From Haemonchus contortus (Eukaryota > Nematoda > Chromadorea > Rhabditida > Trichostrongylidae): 64,000 nucleotides of DNA. Numbering within the stretch: position 1 is the stretch's first letter; every line of letters begins with the position of its first letter. The position numbers and the translations under genes are program-made. Below the pieces are notes generated by a model, which did not search any database, was not told the DNA's origin, and saw only the letters and a program-made list of their open reading frames with translations. This document shows, piece after piece, positions 1 through 11,293 of the stretch. The DNA lies in contig LS997565.1 in NCBI GenBank assembly GCA_000469685.2, positions 8,195,005-8,259,004 on the forward strand, given 5' to 3'.

Positions 1-1021
1 ACGGAAATTCTAGTAATTCAGAAGAAAAAAAACCGAATTAATTTCCGATTTAGTTGAGAGACCTTATTTGTAGGCCGGAAACAAAGAATAGCCATCAAAA
101 TGACAGCGTAAACTATCCGGAATCGAGAAACATCGATGTAAGATGCAAAGGTTGTTTCTGCAAAATTTTCTGCTCTAGAAAATTGAGTTTTCAGAAAAAA
201 GAAATGCGGTAACGTGAACATTTACTAGAACTTATGATTACTGATTAACAAAATATATAATAAATGAAAGGATTCCAAAACAGGAAGTCATTAAAAAAAT
301 AATAATGAGTGAAAGTCGAAAGTCGATAAAAAACTAAAAAAACACTTTAAAACAACTCTTCCGCAACTCGAGAATCGATCAATATCCACAGAAACATTTT
401 CGAAAATCACTACTTCTTATGACTCACCGCCTCCTTCGGTCAATATGAAAGTACTTATGCACTACCTGCTAGTTCAGTAGGTGCACAATGAAAAATCAAT
501 TATTGACGAGATCATAGGGTTATTTTTATAAATGGCGAGTTCAAAAATAATTGTTATCGAAGATAACAAGAAACGAACAAACTCAAATGAATGCCATTCA
601 AATAGATAATAAAAATCATTGAAACATATAGTGCAAGCCCATCAACGAAAGATTAGATATGAGCGATTCAAATAACGGAGGCTCCCGCCGTGTTCTGTCG
701 TCCTTGCGACCTCCGCAGTAAATTGCTGCTGACGGCTTACGACCCTCTACGCTGCACCAACTGACATCGCATGTGGTGGCCTCGAGTAACTCGTTCCTAC
801 CAGTTTTATATTTTCAAGTGTTTCCGTTCACCTGAAGAATCTTGTGAACTTGGGAGTAGAAGATTTGAATTTACTTTTTTCCATACAACGTTGTTTGGTG
901 TCATAAACAAAAATCGACTTTTAAGAATCATATATCACCTTATACACCTTGGTCTAGTAAGAAATTACCATTGGAAAACCCTCGGGAGATACAAAATTTG
1001 AGAAGAAACCTGCACGAACCC
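1..1021. other. Intergenic, no gene seen
   Basis: AT-rich sequence with only short open frames and no recognisable protein motif, RNA gene or repeat ends. It precedes the Mutator-like element. Confidence 0.5.
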
Positions 1022-2604
1022 CGTAACACAAGAAGAACTTAAACAACAAAATCAGACAAGCACTACTTGCTGCGGTTGCGTCGCGGCCTTCGCACTGGAG
1101 CACGTTATTTTGGTGTGTCAAGGCACTGCGGGAAGGTCTTGATGATAGGAGAGTTCCTCTTTCGTAACTCTGCTTATTGGCGGTTACGTAGCGCGCTCAA
1201 ACACGTTATTTTAAGTTGATTACCAGTTGTAAGAAGTAATTTTCTATGATCAACGGGCTGTTAAACTATAGCTTAGTAATGTATGTCTCTTTCCTGCATG
1301 TTTCCTCGTTCATGTTTCTTCCAAGACCATTGATAGGTAGTTTCCCACCCCTAGTGAATGACTAGTGAACACTGTTATGTGTTTCTATTTCTATCGCATG
1401 CTTCTTGGTTTGTGTTTCTTCTGAGACAACTGCTGAGTAATGACCTTGATTGATAGAATTCTGAACCCTGATTTAGGAATATGCCAGTTTCTATGCAATT
1501 GATTCATCAAATCGAAAGAGGCTACGGATGACGATGTTAAAGCCAAAGAGGGGTTTGAAGAACATCCACCTGTTGTGTGTAATCGCCAGCGACTATGCAG
1601 AAAGAAAACAGAAAAACTTATTAAATAGCTGGGATTGGAACAAAGGCAAGGCATGAGGGCGCGAGGCGCACTTAATCACTTGTGGGAACTCCATGATCAC
1701 TGCTCTGCTCGCATATCGATATGCAGCAAGTTAAAGTTGTTGAATGAAGAGAATAACAGCAATGAAAAAGCAATGCTCCAACAAAATTAATTAAGTTTCT
1801 CAGCAGTTTATCGGCAGATAACTTCCCATTATAATTGGCTAAGCTTGTTGATTTTGAGAAAAATCAAAAAAAAAACACTTAAGTCGCGTTTCATAGCTCT
1901 ATAGAACTTCCGCTTCGTTTCGCATTTCACATTTTACCTGTGCACAAAACAAAGTTCCTGACCAGCATTGCTGAAACTTTTCCAGATCTTAAATTTTCTC
2001 AAGATGCTTTACCTTCTTATTGTTGCCATTCTCTTCAGTTTTTAATTTTTTACTCGCCATGCTAAAGATATGCAGACGGTGAAAATGTAGTCCTCACACT
2101 TGATTAAGATTGCCTCGCACCGTGAGTGCGAAATGTACTCAAGTGTACAGAAGTTGGCATATCCTCAAACCAGTGGTCAACATTCTATCACTGAAGGTCT
2201 CAGAAGGAACACAAACCAGGAAGCATGCAACAGAAATAGAAACACCGAATCAAACAGTGTTTAGTAGTCACTAGGGGAGGATAACTACCCAACAGTGGCC
2301 TTGGAAGGAACATGAACGAGAAAACGTGCAGGAAAAGAAACATACATTACAAAACTATGGTTTGACAGCCCCTTGATCATAGAAAATTACATCTTGCAAC
2401 TGGTAACCAACTTAAAATAACATGTTCGAGCGTGCTACGTAACCGCCCAATCAGCAGAGTTGTGAAGAGGAACTCTCCTGTCATCAAGTCCTTACCGCAG
2501 TGCCTAGACACACCAAAATAACGTGCTCCAGTGCGAAGGCCGCGACGCAACCGCAGCAAGTAGTGTTTGTCTGATTTTGTTGTTTAAGTTCTTCTCGTAA
2601 CACA
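1022..2604. mobile_element. Mutator-like (MULE-type) foldback element with long terminal inverted repeats
   Basis: The 9-bp direct repeat CGTAACACA lies at 1022-1030 and again at 2596-2604. The sequence between (1031-2595) begins AGAAGAACTTAAACAAC and ends in its exact reverse complement. The two arms (about 1031-1490 and 2150-2595) remain roughly 85-90% alike by eye over about 450 bp. The core of about 650 bp shows no transposase. Long terminal inverted repeats plus a 9-bp target duplication are the hallmarks of the Mutator superfamily, so a non-autonomous MULE is the best call. The perfect target duplication suggests a fairly recent insertion. The short open frames in the arms are not genes. 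Confidence 0.82.
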
Positions 2605-3782
2605 TCCTCTGTAATCGCTTTTTAACAAAATTTATTTATTGCTGTACGGCTGGAATGAGGGCAGACAATGTTCGATCAGTCCGCCAACTTAGGAACATCT
2701 CTCGAACTGGGATACATGCACACCTACATCCATAGAAACAACTAGAATGGATTCCCAACGTTACCACCGTTGCCCGCACAGGTGCTGTCAGAGTAGCACC
2801 GGTTCATCCGTGTTTTGCAAGGGTTTCTGCCATCAGACGTGTGCTGTCACAACTTAGCATGTTAACTATGTGGCATTTGTGATTAGCAGTTAAATATTGT
2901 CACTGAAGCCGAATACACGAGCATCGTAAGTACCTCCTGTCCTGACACGACGCTTTAAATACGCGGTATCGATCGCCGCACGCGTAACTCATGCGTCGCA
3001 TCAACGACTATCCTTGGTCGCTCGTAAAATACCGTCGATTACAAAATGAAAACGAAAACCCGTTTTCAAATCTCTACTGTAGCTTATGTTCCAAAATAAA
3101 ATGTGTTAACCGTAGGATGATTACGAACATTGCGCGTGAGTTTACGACTTTGAAAACGCAGCCCTCCTCCTCGCCCTTATTTCTTCGAGAATGGTAGGTT
3201 GAAGTTGTACTTTGAAAGAGACCACTTGCTGTGTAGATTCTTTACGTGAGAAAGTCAATGTGAGCAATACCTATTTATCGAATATTTCTTTGAGGGACCT
3301 GGTTTTCGAGCGCCATAGGCGACTGCTGTATGGGCGTCGTGAATATTCTTTCACAAGTTTTTAGGTTTTCTTTCTCTTCAGTCTTGGTATTTGCAGGCCT
3401 TATAGTTGGGTTCCTGTTTCACGGGTTGTGAGGGGTGGGGGGTCTACAATGAGGTTGTGAAGTAGAGTTTTCTGCTCCTTTGCAAGCTGTCAGTTGCACT
3501 GGCTTCCCTTCGAATTCAGGAATTTAGCCACAGATAAACATATGGCGGAATCTGTTATGAGTGTATAGCCGAGAATTGGTTGAATATCAGCTGCAGTAAT
3601 ACATGAACCTAATAGATATTATAGACCTTTATTCTTTCGTACATTTGGGGAAGGCGTCTGTACAACAACATAACAACATCAGCTTAAAGTCCAACAACTA
3701 GCGGTGAAGAAGATCAAAAGAAAATGTTAATAATCTGAACAAAGCGATAACTTTCTATACAGACTAACACTAATACCCTAAA
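2605..3782. other. Intergenic / 3' flank of the FASTK-like gene
   Basis: About 1.2 kb without a recognisable gene. A 68-codon frame at 2991-3197 has no motif or splice context that supports it. The part near 3782 is expected to hold the 3' untranslated region of the minus-strand gene that ends at 3783. Confidence 0.4.
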
Positions 3783-6700
3783 CTAAGCTGTATCTGCGAT
3801 CCTCTTCTTCAGGAATTGCAATTTATCCGCCAACGATGTAAATGCACTCAGTTCACTATGCAATACCACAATCGGTTTTACTCCTCTAGCCCGTAACAAT
3901 CTGAGAGATAACTGATCCCAGCCAAGAAGTGCATTTGCTTCTGTCGGAACAACATCCGAGATGAGCTGGAAAAGCAAAATATGTACAAATCAATTTAAAA
4001 AGTAGGCTTTGTATAAACCACCTAGTCAGAAGCACCATTTCTGTTACTCTACATTCATAGCCTTCAAAACCGACAAAACAGAAGAAGACGGTCATTCGTT
4101 GCCTGTGACCCCATTCTGATAAGCTTTTCTAACTGGGTGGAGATATGGAAGTGCTAGGTATTACCGCCACTAGATGTATGATGCGGGAATCCAGGATCGA
4201 TTGTTGCCCAGGCCATCCGACCCTTCCAGATAACCAGTGTCAGACCTCGGACAGATGGAGGACTTCGCTGACCTGAGCGACTAGGATTTTGCATTTGATT
4301 CCCGCGCCATACATGTGGAAGCACATACGAGCTCTGAGGTGCCTCGCCCACGGAGAGCGGGGCAATCTCTACTAAATGAAAATGAGAAGCTCATGTGGCT
4401 CTGTCCCTCATGGCTAGAGCCCCTAGCGCACGCAATAGTGTGCGTAGCCGCCTGGTTGCTTAAGAAGGTGGAAGCACTAAGTTGTAGGAAGGCTAGCCTA
4501 ACTGCACTCGTCTCGGATTTACACCTCACTCCGATTCTAAATGGTGATCGATCGCTTGGACGCATCCCGAAAAGCTATTGGTCAACACCAAAACCTGATC
4601 CTTTCCATCTTCGCCCCATTAAACAACAAAGAGCATACCTGTCGCGTCTGACCCCATGCGAAGAATATAATCGGTCGTGGCACACTTTCGCCCCATTTGT
4701 TAATAGCTACGAGTCGGTTACTTTCCTGTAAAAATCAAGAATTTCCAACATAAAAAAGACGAAAGAATATAAGTCAGTAAGTTGGGGTATGCTACCTTTT
4801 CGCAGACTATCCGTGCATCGAAAAGTACGCCATCGTTGTCTATGCAAGACGGACCAATGTGAGTTGACGGCGAGCCCATTTTAAACACCACGTCAGCCAA
4901 AAAATGATTACACGTCTCTAGTTCTTTCTTTCCGTACTTGTTGAGTCGAGCTAGTCTGGTCTAAATAGCAACATACCAAAAAATCCACAATACTTCTCAT
5001 AATATTGCAGATAAAAGGAAACTGAAAGGGGTTACCATCGGAGGGACTCACCGTCTCGTCATCGAACTTGATAAAAGAGCTGAGGTTCGATAAATCCACT
5101 ATTGGGCCGGTGTATGATTTTCCCAGATCTACACGAGTACACGCGCTGATCTGTAGGAGCTTCATGGCCTTGAAGAGCTTATCCCCTGGGGATCTGAAAA
5201 CAAAAGCTATACGTAATTAATTATAGACAGTTCTTCCGAAAATTTGAGCGGCTTCGCGCAGCTCTTCTCTGTGCTGCACATGAGGGTAACGAGCGTTTAC
5301 CGTAGCCTTTTAATCAAAAAGGATGAGAGAATTCAGGGGACTGAGGAGATCAAGTGGTGAACTTTGTAATGCCCTTTCATGTCGCTCATAGAAAACATTT
5401 TCAAAGGACGGTAGCTGAGAGCAAGAGTGTATTTAAGCAGAGAATAGGGAACCATGGAAGGCATACTACCATTGCAGGCTGAAGACTACAAAAAATGAAT
5501 TGAGTCCCCAGAAAAATTCTTTGGATGAAACAGCTGACAAAACTAGAAAACTCACGTAGTTGCTTGTAAAAGCTGGTTGACAAAATCTCTGTTCAAAACC
5601 GTTTCAGCTAAATCGGGAGTAAGCACCCGAAAATAAGCTAGAGCATGAACAGTGCTCAGCCAGGCGTTCTGTGAAGGTGCAGACTCTCGTCGAACCCGTT
5701 CTGCTAGTTTCAAAGCAGCAGGACGACACTCCTGTGAATTGAGTTATGAAGAAAGGTAGAACGGTAGCCAGGATGGTAATAAAGGATTACCTCTACACCA
5801 TTTCTAGCCATTCCTGCTATAACTATAGATAGCGATTCTAAAGGAGCATCGTCGACATTATTGTTCACCCAAGTGGCTAAAGCGTTCCATGCGGGCATTG
5901 CGCCGAAACGCAATCTGAACTTCACGAAATATAGTCTTGAGTAGACACAGTGAAGCGCTAGCCCTCCGTTATTCAGTCGTAGAGGTAAACAAAACCAGTA
6001 TTCGGCCTTTGTTTGTTTAAAGTTCAAAAAGATATACCTGCTAAATGAATTCACTAGGGATGAAACATCCGACCAATTCTGCAGGTTGTTAACGTCGACT
6101 AGAAGATCTTTAACGAGACGTCGCTGCACTCTTCCATCGAAATAATGTAGCTTGGCACAGGAAGCTGCCAAAGATACTAGCTGGCGCACAGAGAGAGGTG
6201 TACGGTGGCTGGAATACAAACAGATTATGTCCAAGAAGCCCGAGAAAAGGTGATCCTTGAAAAATTGCGGGGATGCAAAAGAACAAGATCGAGTTTCAAC
6301 GTAGCCCATGCTTAAATGTGTTCAAAAAGACATTTACACAAGGAATTCCAAGAAAAATGGAACTAACTCCGTAATCCTAGCCGAAAGCAGCGGGAGCAGT
6401 CGCTTATCTCGAATACCTCTTTCAGCAAACCGACTCATTAGAGAGCACATCTCTCCTATAGTGAGCACACAGCACGACAAATCGGTACCAAGTAGTTGAG
6501 CTGTCTTGTCAGCGGCTGCTTGTGAAACTTCCCTATCACTTGGATCCCAATGTGTAAGCACCGCTATCAATATGTTCGCATTGTCGATATCCCTAAACCG
6601 CAAACTCTCCGAAACAGAACAAGAAATTCGCAGGACGAAAATTCACCTTATCTGCGAGGTTAGAGCTTCTTTCACGGCTGCTTTTAGCTCTTTCGGCCAA

Positions 6701-7662
6701 GTATAGCCAACGCGATTACATGCTATGATCAGAGGAACAACAGCTGTGATAGAGAGCTCCGTTTCGCCTGCAGAAGTCACTCATCTGCGAAGTCTCTGTG
6801 AAAATCAGGATAAAGCAAAATACCCACTGATTAGGGACAGTAGCCTTTTCTCCATTTCACGAAATGTGGCCTCATCTTTAAGTCCAAGATCCAACAGTGC
6901 AGTCATTATAGCAACAAACTCGTCATTAACGTCCATAGCCGCTATATCCTCCTCGTTGAGTCCCTTTCCACAACTGAATACGAGTTACTACGTAAAGTAA
7001 TGCTCAGAATGGCAAAAAGGCACTGACCTCTTAACGAACGCTGGACCCATCTTTTTATCCTTGTCCAAAAATAAAGTTGACTTAAGCACACCCAAGTATT
7101 CGGCAGGAGAAAGTGGTTCTTTGTGGCTTTCGACTCTCTATAAGCTGAGTGCAATTTAGTTGTTCAGTCTAGGAGCTTCTTGACGAAATAGATCCAAGTC
7201 ACGTTACCTTCTTGAGCTCCTTAAAACTGGCGACATCGGTAAATGGGGATTTTATCCGCTCGGATACTGAAGAAATTTCGTTCTCGGAAGACAGCGCGTC
7301 GATGAGACCTTAGAACGTGGCATTTTGACTGCATTTTCTGGCAGTATAACATTTTAGGTAGAAAAGTCATATTGATAAGAGCACATCATCAAATAGAGAA
7401 TCCATATGTTCGCCGTTGACTTCAGATAAAAGAAAAAAAGACACGACTGGCATAACTGGCCAGTCGTGTCTTTTACTTTTGAACACTACTTTTGAATTTC
7501 CCTACTTTTTTGCGGTTGAACTCAGAGTAAAAAGCAAACAATACCTTTCAGGGGGTCGTCCCCTTCAACTGCAGCAACATTTGCCGCTAATGTCCTTGTA
7601 ACCGTAACCCGTAGAACAGCTTGCGAGAGGCCAGCGCTACTACGAAACACACGCCGGAGCAT
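3783..7662 (-). CDS. FASTK-family / RAP-domain protein, probably mitochondrial RNA-binding
   Basis: A 13-exon model can be read on the minus strand: 7662-7545, 7308-7208, 7137-7036, 6963-6828, 6779-6647, 6592-6340, 6255-6038, 5914-5791, 5731-5556, 5193-5036, 4950-4796, about 4128-4040, 3965-3783. It encodes about 645 residues. The first exon (start MLRRVFRSSAGL) is Arg/Ser/Ala-rich and lacks acidic residues at its start, like a mitochondrial presequence. The middle is helical, leucine-rich sequence, as in FAST_1/FAST_2 regions. The last exon carries LLGWDQLSLRLLRARGVKP followed by FLKKRI, which resembles the C-terminal RAP domain. FASTK proteins act in mitochondrial mRNA processing and stability, and that role is inferred here. 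The junction between the last two exons is ambiguous (three possible donors near 4040-4060). It lies 357 bp downstream of exos-4.1 on the same strand. Confidence 0.72.
4140..4740. repeat. Unclassified insertion inside a FASTK-like gene intron
   Basis: The penultimate coding intron (4129-4795) is filled by a relatively GC-rich block with open frames on both strands (138 codons plus, 94 codons minus). Neither resembles a known protein. Composition differs from the neighbouring AT-rich introns, which suggests a dispersed repeat or transposon remnant. I could not find terminal repeats or a second copy in this window. Confidence 0.35.
7436..7474. repeat. Perfect 16-bp stem hairpin in intron 1 of the FASTK-like gene
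   Basis: AAAAGACACGACTGGC (7436-7451) is followed by a 7-base loop and then its exact reverse complement (7459-7474). It lies in the first intron (7309-7544), in transcribed sequence. Confidence 0.8.
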
Positions 7663-7854
7663 GCTCCAATGTAGTCGTTGGTGCTGACCCTCAAGATGGA
7701 AGCCCTCGAGCTTAACAAACCTGCAAGCGAGTGCGAAGTGCTTCCATAAAAAGTCATGGCGCCCATGGCTTGTAAAAGGCAATGATGGAGAAAATCGAAA
7801 TGATATTGCGGAAGCCCAGCACCGAACCTGTACTAACACCAATTACTACGAATG

Positions 7855-7860
7855 TTTATT
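7855..7860 (-). terminator. Poly(A) signal AATAAA between exos-4.1 and the FASTK-like gene
   Basis: AATAAA reads on the minus strand 159 bases past the exos-4.1 stop. About 130 bases further, CTTGCAG (acceptor boundary near 7720) could serve as a trans-splice acceptor for the next gene, whose ATG is at 7662. That spacing is typical of nematode operon junctions. Confidence 0.55.
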
Positions 7861-8018
7861 CCAAAAAAAAACTGGTTAACAACCTTAATCTAGATCTACA
7901 AGGACATCCCTGCACAATTTTGATTCCGCTGATTCTACTTACTTCTAACATAACAAACAACACTCGATCTCTCTTAACAAGATAATGTAAACAAATAAAA
8001 CAAGAACAGAATCTCAGC

Positions 8019-9170
8019 TTAACGATAAACTATAGCGCCATTCTCGAGCTGATCAACAATGGCAGCACAAATGCACTCATGCACACCTTTGCAAGTATCT
8101 TTTGCCGCAGCCATCAGTGCTGGCAGATGATCGATGTGGACACGGTTCTGTAATTCCACCAAAACCACTTCATCTTCGCCTCGCAAGGTGGCCAGCTGAA
8201 TATCAGTAGTGGAGATTTTGTAATGGAAGATTTTCTAGACACAACAAAACATTAGCAAGTGAGCGATGCCTACCGTAAGTCGAGGTAAAAGATCTGTCTC
8301 CTCTCTCTGGTTGACGTCAACAACAGGTTGCCCATCTACGATACTACACGTGACTGCAGCAACAATGCCTTTCATTGGTATCCCAGCATCCGACATAGCC
8401 AAAGATGCTGCATTGACGCAAGCTGCCAGATGAGATCCATCGCTCTGTGGTAATATTTTTTCAATAGGAACGACATTTACACGGCTGGTTACTGACAATT
8501 TCACCGACAGTCATTGTAAGGAGATTAATAGTAGCTATATAAGCTTGCCAGAGCAATCACGATTGAATCGTGAAGCTAGTTTAATCGGATTTGCCGCCTA
8601 CTTAGAGCAACAATAATTCTTGAGCTGTCACTCTAACCTGTATGATCTGGCAATAGATGTCGATCTGCGACGTAGGAAAGAGATGCGTCAAAACTGCTGC
8701 CTCAAATGTCTTTTCAATAAGACGCTCTATTTCCATCGATTTACGATCAGCGCGAATTCGTTGTCTGCGTTCAACACCAGCAAAACGGGTCATACTGGAA
8801 AGTTACTGCGTAGTGGTTGACAGTGGCTAATGACTTTTATCCACACGTGAACGTGCTAAAAGAGAAAAGCAAACCTTAGCATACAGTTTATGGAACAACG
8901 ATCTTCTAGTTGACGAGATCGTTTACCTTCGAATGGGCCATAGACAGCGCATAAAATCTATAAAAGCAAGTCTAAGATGGGAATTCTTGGGAAAAAACCT
9001 TTAGTGAGCAGGAACGAATGAACATGTACGTTCCAAACCTTCGTGCCTCCTTGTTCAAAATATGCTGAGCCTTCTGCATCTCGTAGAGTACCAAGAGCGA
9101 CATTAATATTTCGGATCTGGTGTGGGCGTCTGCCGTCAAGGCGAAAGCCATGTTCGGATACGATATTCAT
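8019..9170 (-). CDS. exos-4.1: Exosome complex component RRP41 (EXOSC4), RNase PH-like
   Basis: Five exons (9170-9039, 8957-8875, 8794-8638, 8444-8274, 8234-8019) splice in phase to 252 residues; human EXOSC4 is about 245. RRP41 is a ring subunit of the 3'-5' RNA exosome in nucleus and cytoplasm, partnering RRP45. Diagnostic stretches are FRLDGRRPHQIR and GSAYFEQGGTK near the N-terminus, VYGPFEG, TFEAAVLTHLFPTSQIDIY, and ACVNAASLAMSDAGIPMKG, all typical of eukaryotic RRP41. As in animal homologues the ring subunit is probably structural and RNA-binding rather than catalytic (family knowledge). The ATG at 9170 follows tin-9.2 by 93 bases, the arrangement seen in C. elegans B0564.1, where exos-4.1 and tin-9.2 share a transcription unit. 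Confidence 0.95.
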
Positions 9171-9203
9171 GGTTTTAGCTTGAAGTATTTGAACAAATAA
9201 AAT

Positions 9204-9214
9204 CTGAAACGAGG
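9204..9214 (-). promoter_or_regulatory. Probable SL trans-splice acceptor for exos-4.1
   Basis: In the 93-base gap between the tin-9.2 stop and the exos-4.1 start the minus strand reads CCTCGTTTCAG, a near-consensus nematode 3' splice site. It lies about 33 bases before the ATG with no 5' splice site partner in the gap. It probably accepts a spliced leader, which would make the pair dicistronic. Confidence 0.6.
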
Positions 9215-9263
9215 TGATTCCCGAGCGATGTCAACATTGGAGGCTTTTAAAAGCGTTGCTTAC

Positions 9264-9851
9264 TTAAACTTCTTTGGTGGCTGGTTGACTTTCTGGCACT
9301 TCCTTATTTATTTCTTGCTTTTCCGATTGCTGTTCTGCTTGCTGCTTTGCTAATTTTGCTGCTTCTCGAGCTGCTTTAGCGCTAGCTTTTATCGCTTCAG
9401 TTGGGGTTGGTTCTCCTTGTTTGAATAGAAGTTTCGGTGCTTGCTCTGCGAATACTATCATAAGACGACGATTAACTCGCATCTGCTTGTCAATACCTGG
9501 AATTATGTGCTTGTAAGTTTTCGTACAGAAAAACGTAAAAAATACGATCTTTCGAAGAAAAAATTGAAAATATTCGACCGGATCATAGTTGATGCGTAGT
9601 GCCTTTCTTTCGTTGTGAAAAATGAAAAAAGTGCTCCAAGCCAATTGAAATACTCACATCGCGATACACAACTATCTTCGGCCGAAGTAAGGTTGTTAGT
9701 GTTGTATTCACGAATACAGGAATTGAAGCACTTCTCAGTTAAGATATTGTAAACACCCAGAAATTCGCGAAGCTGAAAAAATGATATTTAGGAATGGTTC
9801 AGAATGAGGTAAATTCAAAGTGACAACCTGATTTATGTCTTGGATGTTCAT
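9264..9851 (-). CDS. tin-9.2: Mitochondrial import inner membrane translocase subunit Tim10B/Tim9b-like (small Tim)
   Basis: Three exons (9851-9828, 9772-9658, 9496-9264) give 123 residues. The small Tim signature is clear: twin CX3C motifs, CFNSC and CVSRC, separated by 15 residues. The last cysteine is built across the exon 2/3 junction. Small Tims chaperone carrier precursors through the intermembrane space, and Tim10B docks on TIM22. After the core (MRVNRRLMIVFAEQAP) comes an unusually long Ala/Lys/Gln/Glu-rich tail of about 55 residues. The start was chosen because MNIQDINQ leads directly into the LREFLGVYN helix after a short first exon of 24 bases. The 93-base gap to exos-4.1 on the same strand matches the conserved dicistronic arrangement. 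Confidence 0.92.
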
Positions 9852-11293
9852 AAACACCCGTTGACCAGTGCGAATCTGGAAGTTTTCAATAGAAATCTTA
9901 ACTCGATTCATGAAAATCCCAAGTAATGCTAGTGAAATTAACATTAATTCAATCCCCGGATATTCTGAGAGTTATGTAATAATATAAGCGTGTTCTTTAT
10001 AATTCGCGTCATCACAAACAAAAAACGTTTTCGCCGGCAAGAAATTATCCGCCTACAGTACCAGTACGAATTCGTTTGAGTTCAACTGCACTGTGTTTTC
10101 TTGACATGTTGAATTCATTATAAACTTTTTGAACTATTAACGGCAAAATAATATTGAAAAATTACGGCCAAAGGGAGAAGTATTCGGAAGGGTTTTGATG
10201 TTTTAACAAAGCGGTACAATTTATCAAAATTCTTGGGTACTTCTCTGTCGTCTCTAATGAGTGACGTACCGTCTAGGTGCTCTTTTTCTCTAAACCCGCC
10301 TATCACAGCTGGAGACGCGGAGGAAAGAGAGATAGTTGTGCCTGCTCAGTTATTGTCCATTGAGCGCGATATCTTGAGTAGAATGAAAATCCGACCGCCT
10401 GTCCTAAAACCTGAGCAAACACCGTGCGTAAACTGAGGGAGGCGAGTAGTCCTCTTCGACTCGTAGTTGCCTACTCGTTCTTTATAAAGCCTTATAACGG
10501 TCCTCAGGCTAATGTGAGAGGGCTTCCAAATTCTTACTCTCTTGTGATGTTCTGATGCACAGTATTCTTCATTTTATTTGTCTAAGGCTTTTTATTTTCT
10601 GCTTGTACAATTTATGGTAGCATTATTTTCCTCCGGCGGAATAATCAAAACGATGCGAAACGAAAGTCTAAGACGCGCTCTACCTATCACATGCTATTTC
10701 GCTTTCCACCGACTAAAAACTGGTTCTTATGTGTTTTCAACTGAATGGAATAAAGCACTTGCCGTTTTTAATATCGAACTTCATGTATACCTTGTCCCTC
10801 CTTGGACTAATTTGGCGTGAATGCAGACGATAATGATTCTAGGCGTTTGTTTCACAAGATATAGACTTTGTTGTGGATTATTAACGAGAGAACTGATCCA
10901 TGAAAAGTAATTGAAAGATGAATTCCTCCATTTTCGCGACGTGCTAAATGCGAGCTTCTTGAACTTTCCACAGTAGTTGTCCAAGAAATACGCAGAACTC
11001 CGTTCCGAAACTAACTTGGTGCTATACAGTCAAATTAGGGTATTGTATCTCCGAGCAGCGACATTTTCTGCACAGTGCTCCACTATTTCACACTCTGCTA
11101 TTATTTTACGGACCGCTCTTGAGAAATTAGCATATTATTTTCAATGGTGCTATTATTTTCGTCTTCTCTTTCGGTCGATATTTTCTCGGTTAACTATCGT
11201 CACATCCATCATTAGGACCTTCACTTATCCCTATTGACTATCAGGAAGCAAACTTAGAAATTAGATTGCAGATTAAGTGGTCTGATCACCAAA
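9852..11293. promoter_or_regulatory. Divergent intergenic region between tin-9.2 and lcmt-1
   Basis: This 1.4-kb AT-rich gap separates two genes transcribed away from each other, so it should hold both promoters. No specific promoter element could be named. A 68-codon plus-strand frame at 10233-10436 (a small protein ending KPEQTPCVN) is the only slightly gene-like stretch. It matches no family I recognise and has no supporting splice context. Confidence 0.45.

Noticed and set aside
4315..4731. 138-codon plus-strand frame
   Set aside because: It lies antisense in an intron within a probable repeat, with an open frame on the opposite strand as well and no recognisable motif.
10233..10436. 68-codon plus-strand small gene between tin-9.2 and lcmt-1
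   Set aside because: No recognised family, no splice or poly(A) context. Kept only as a remark in the intergenic entry.
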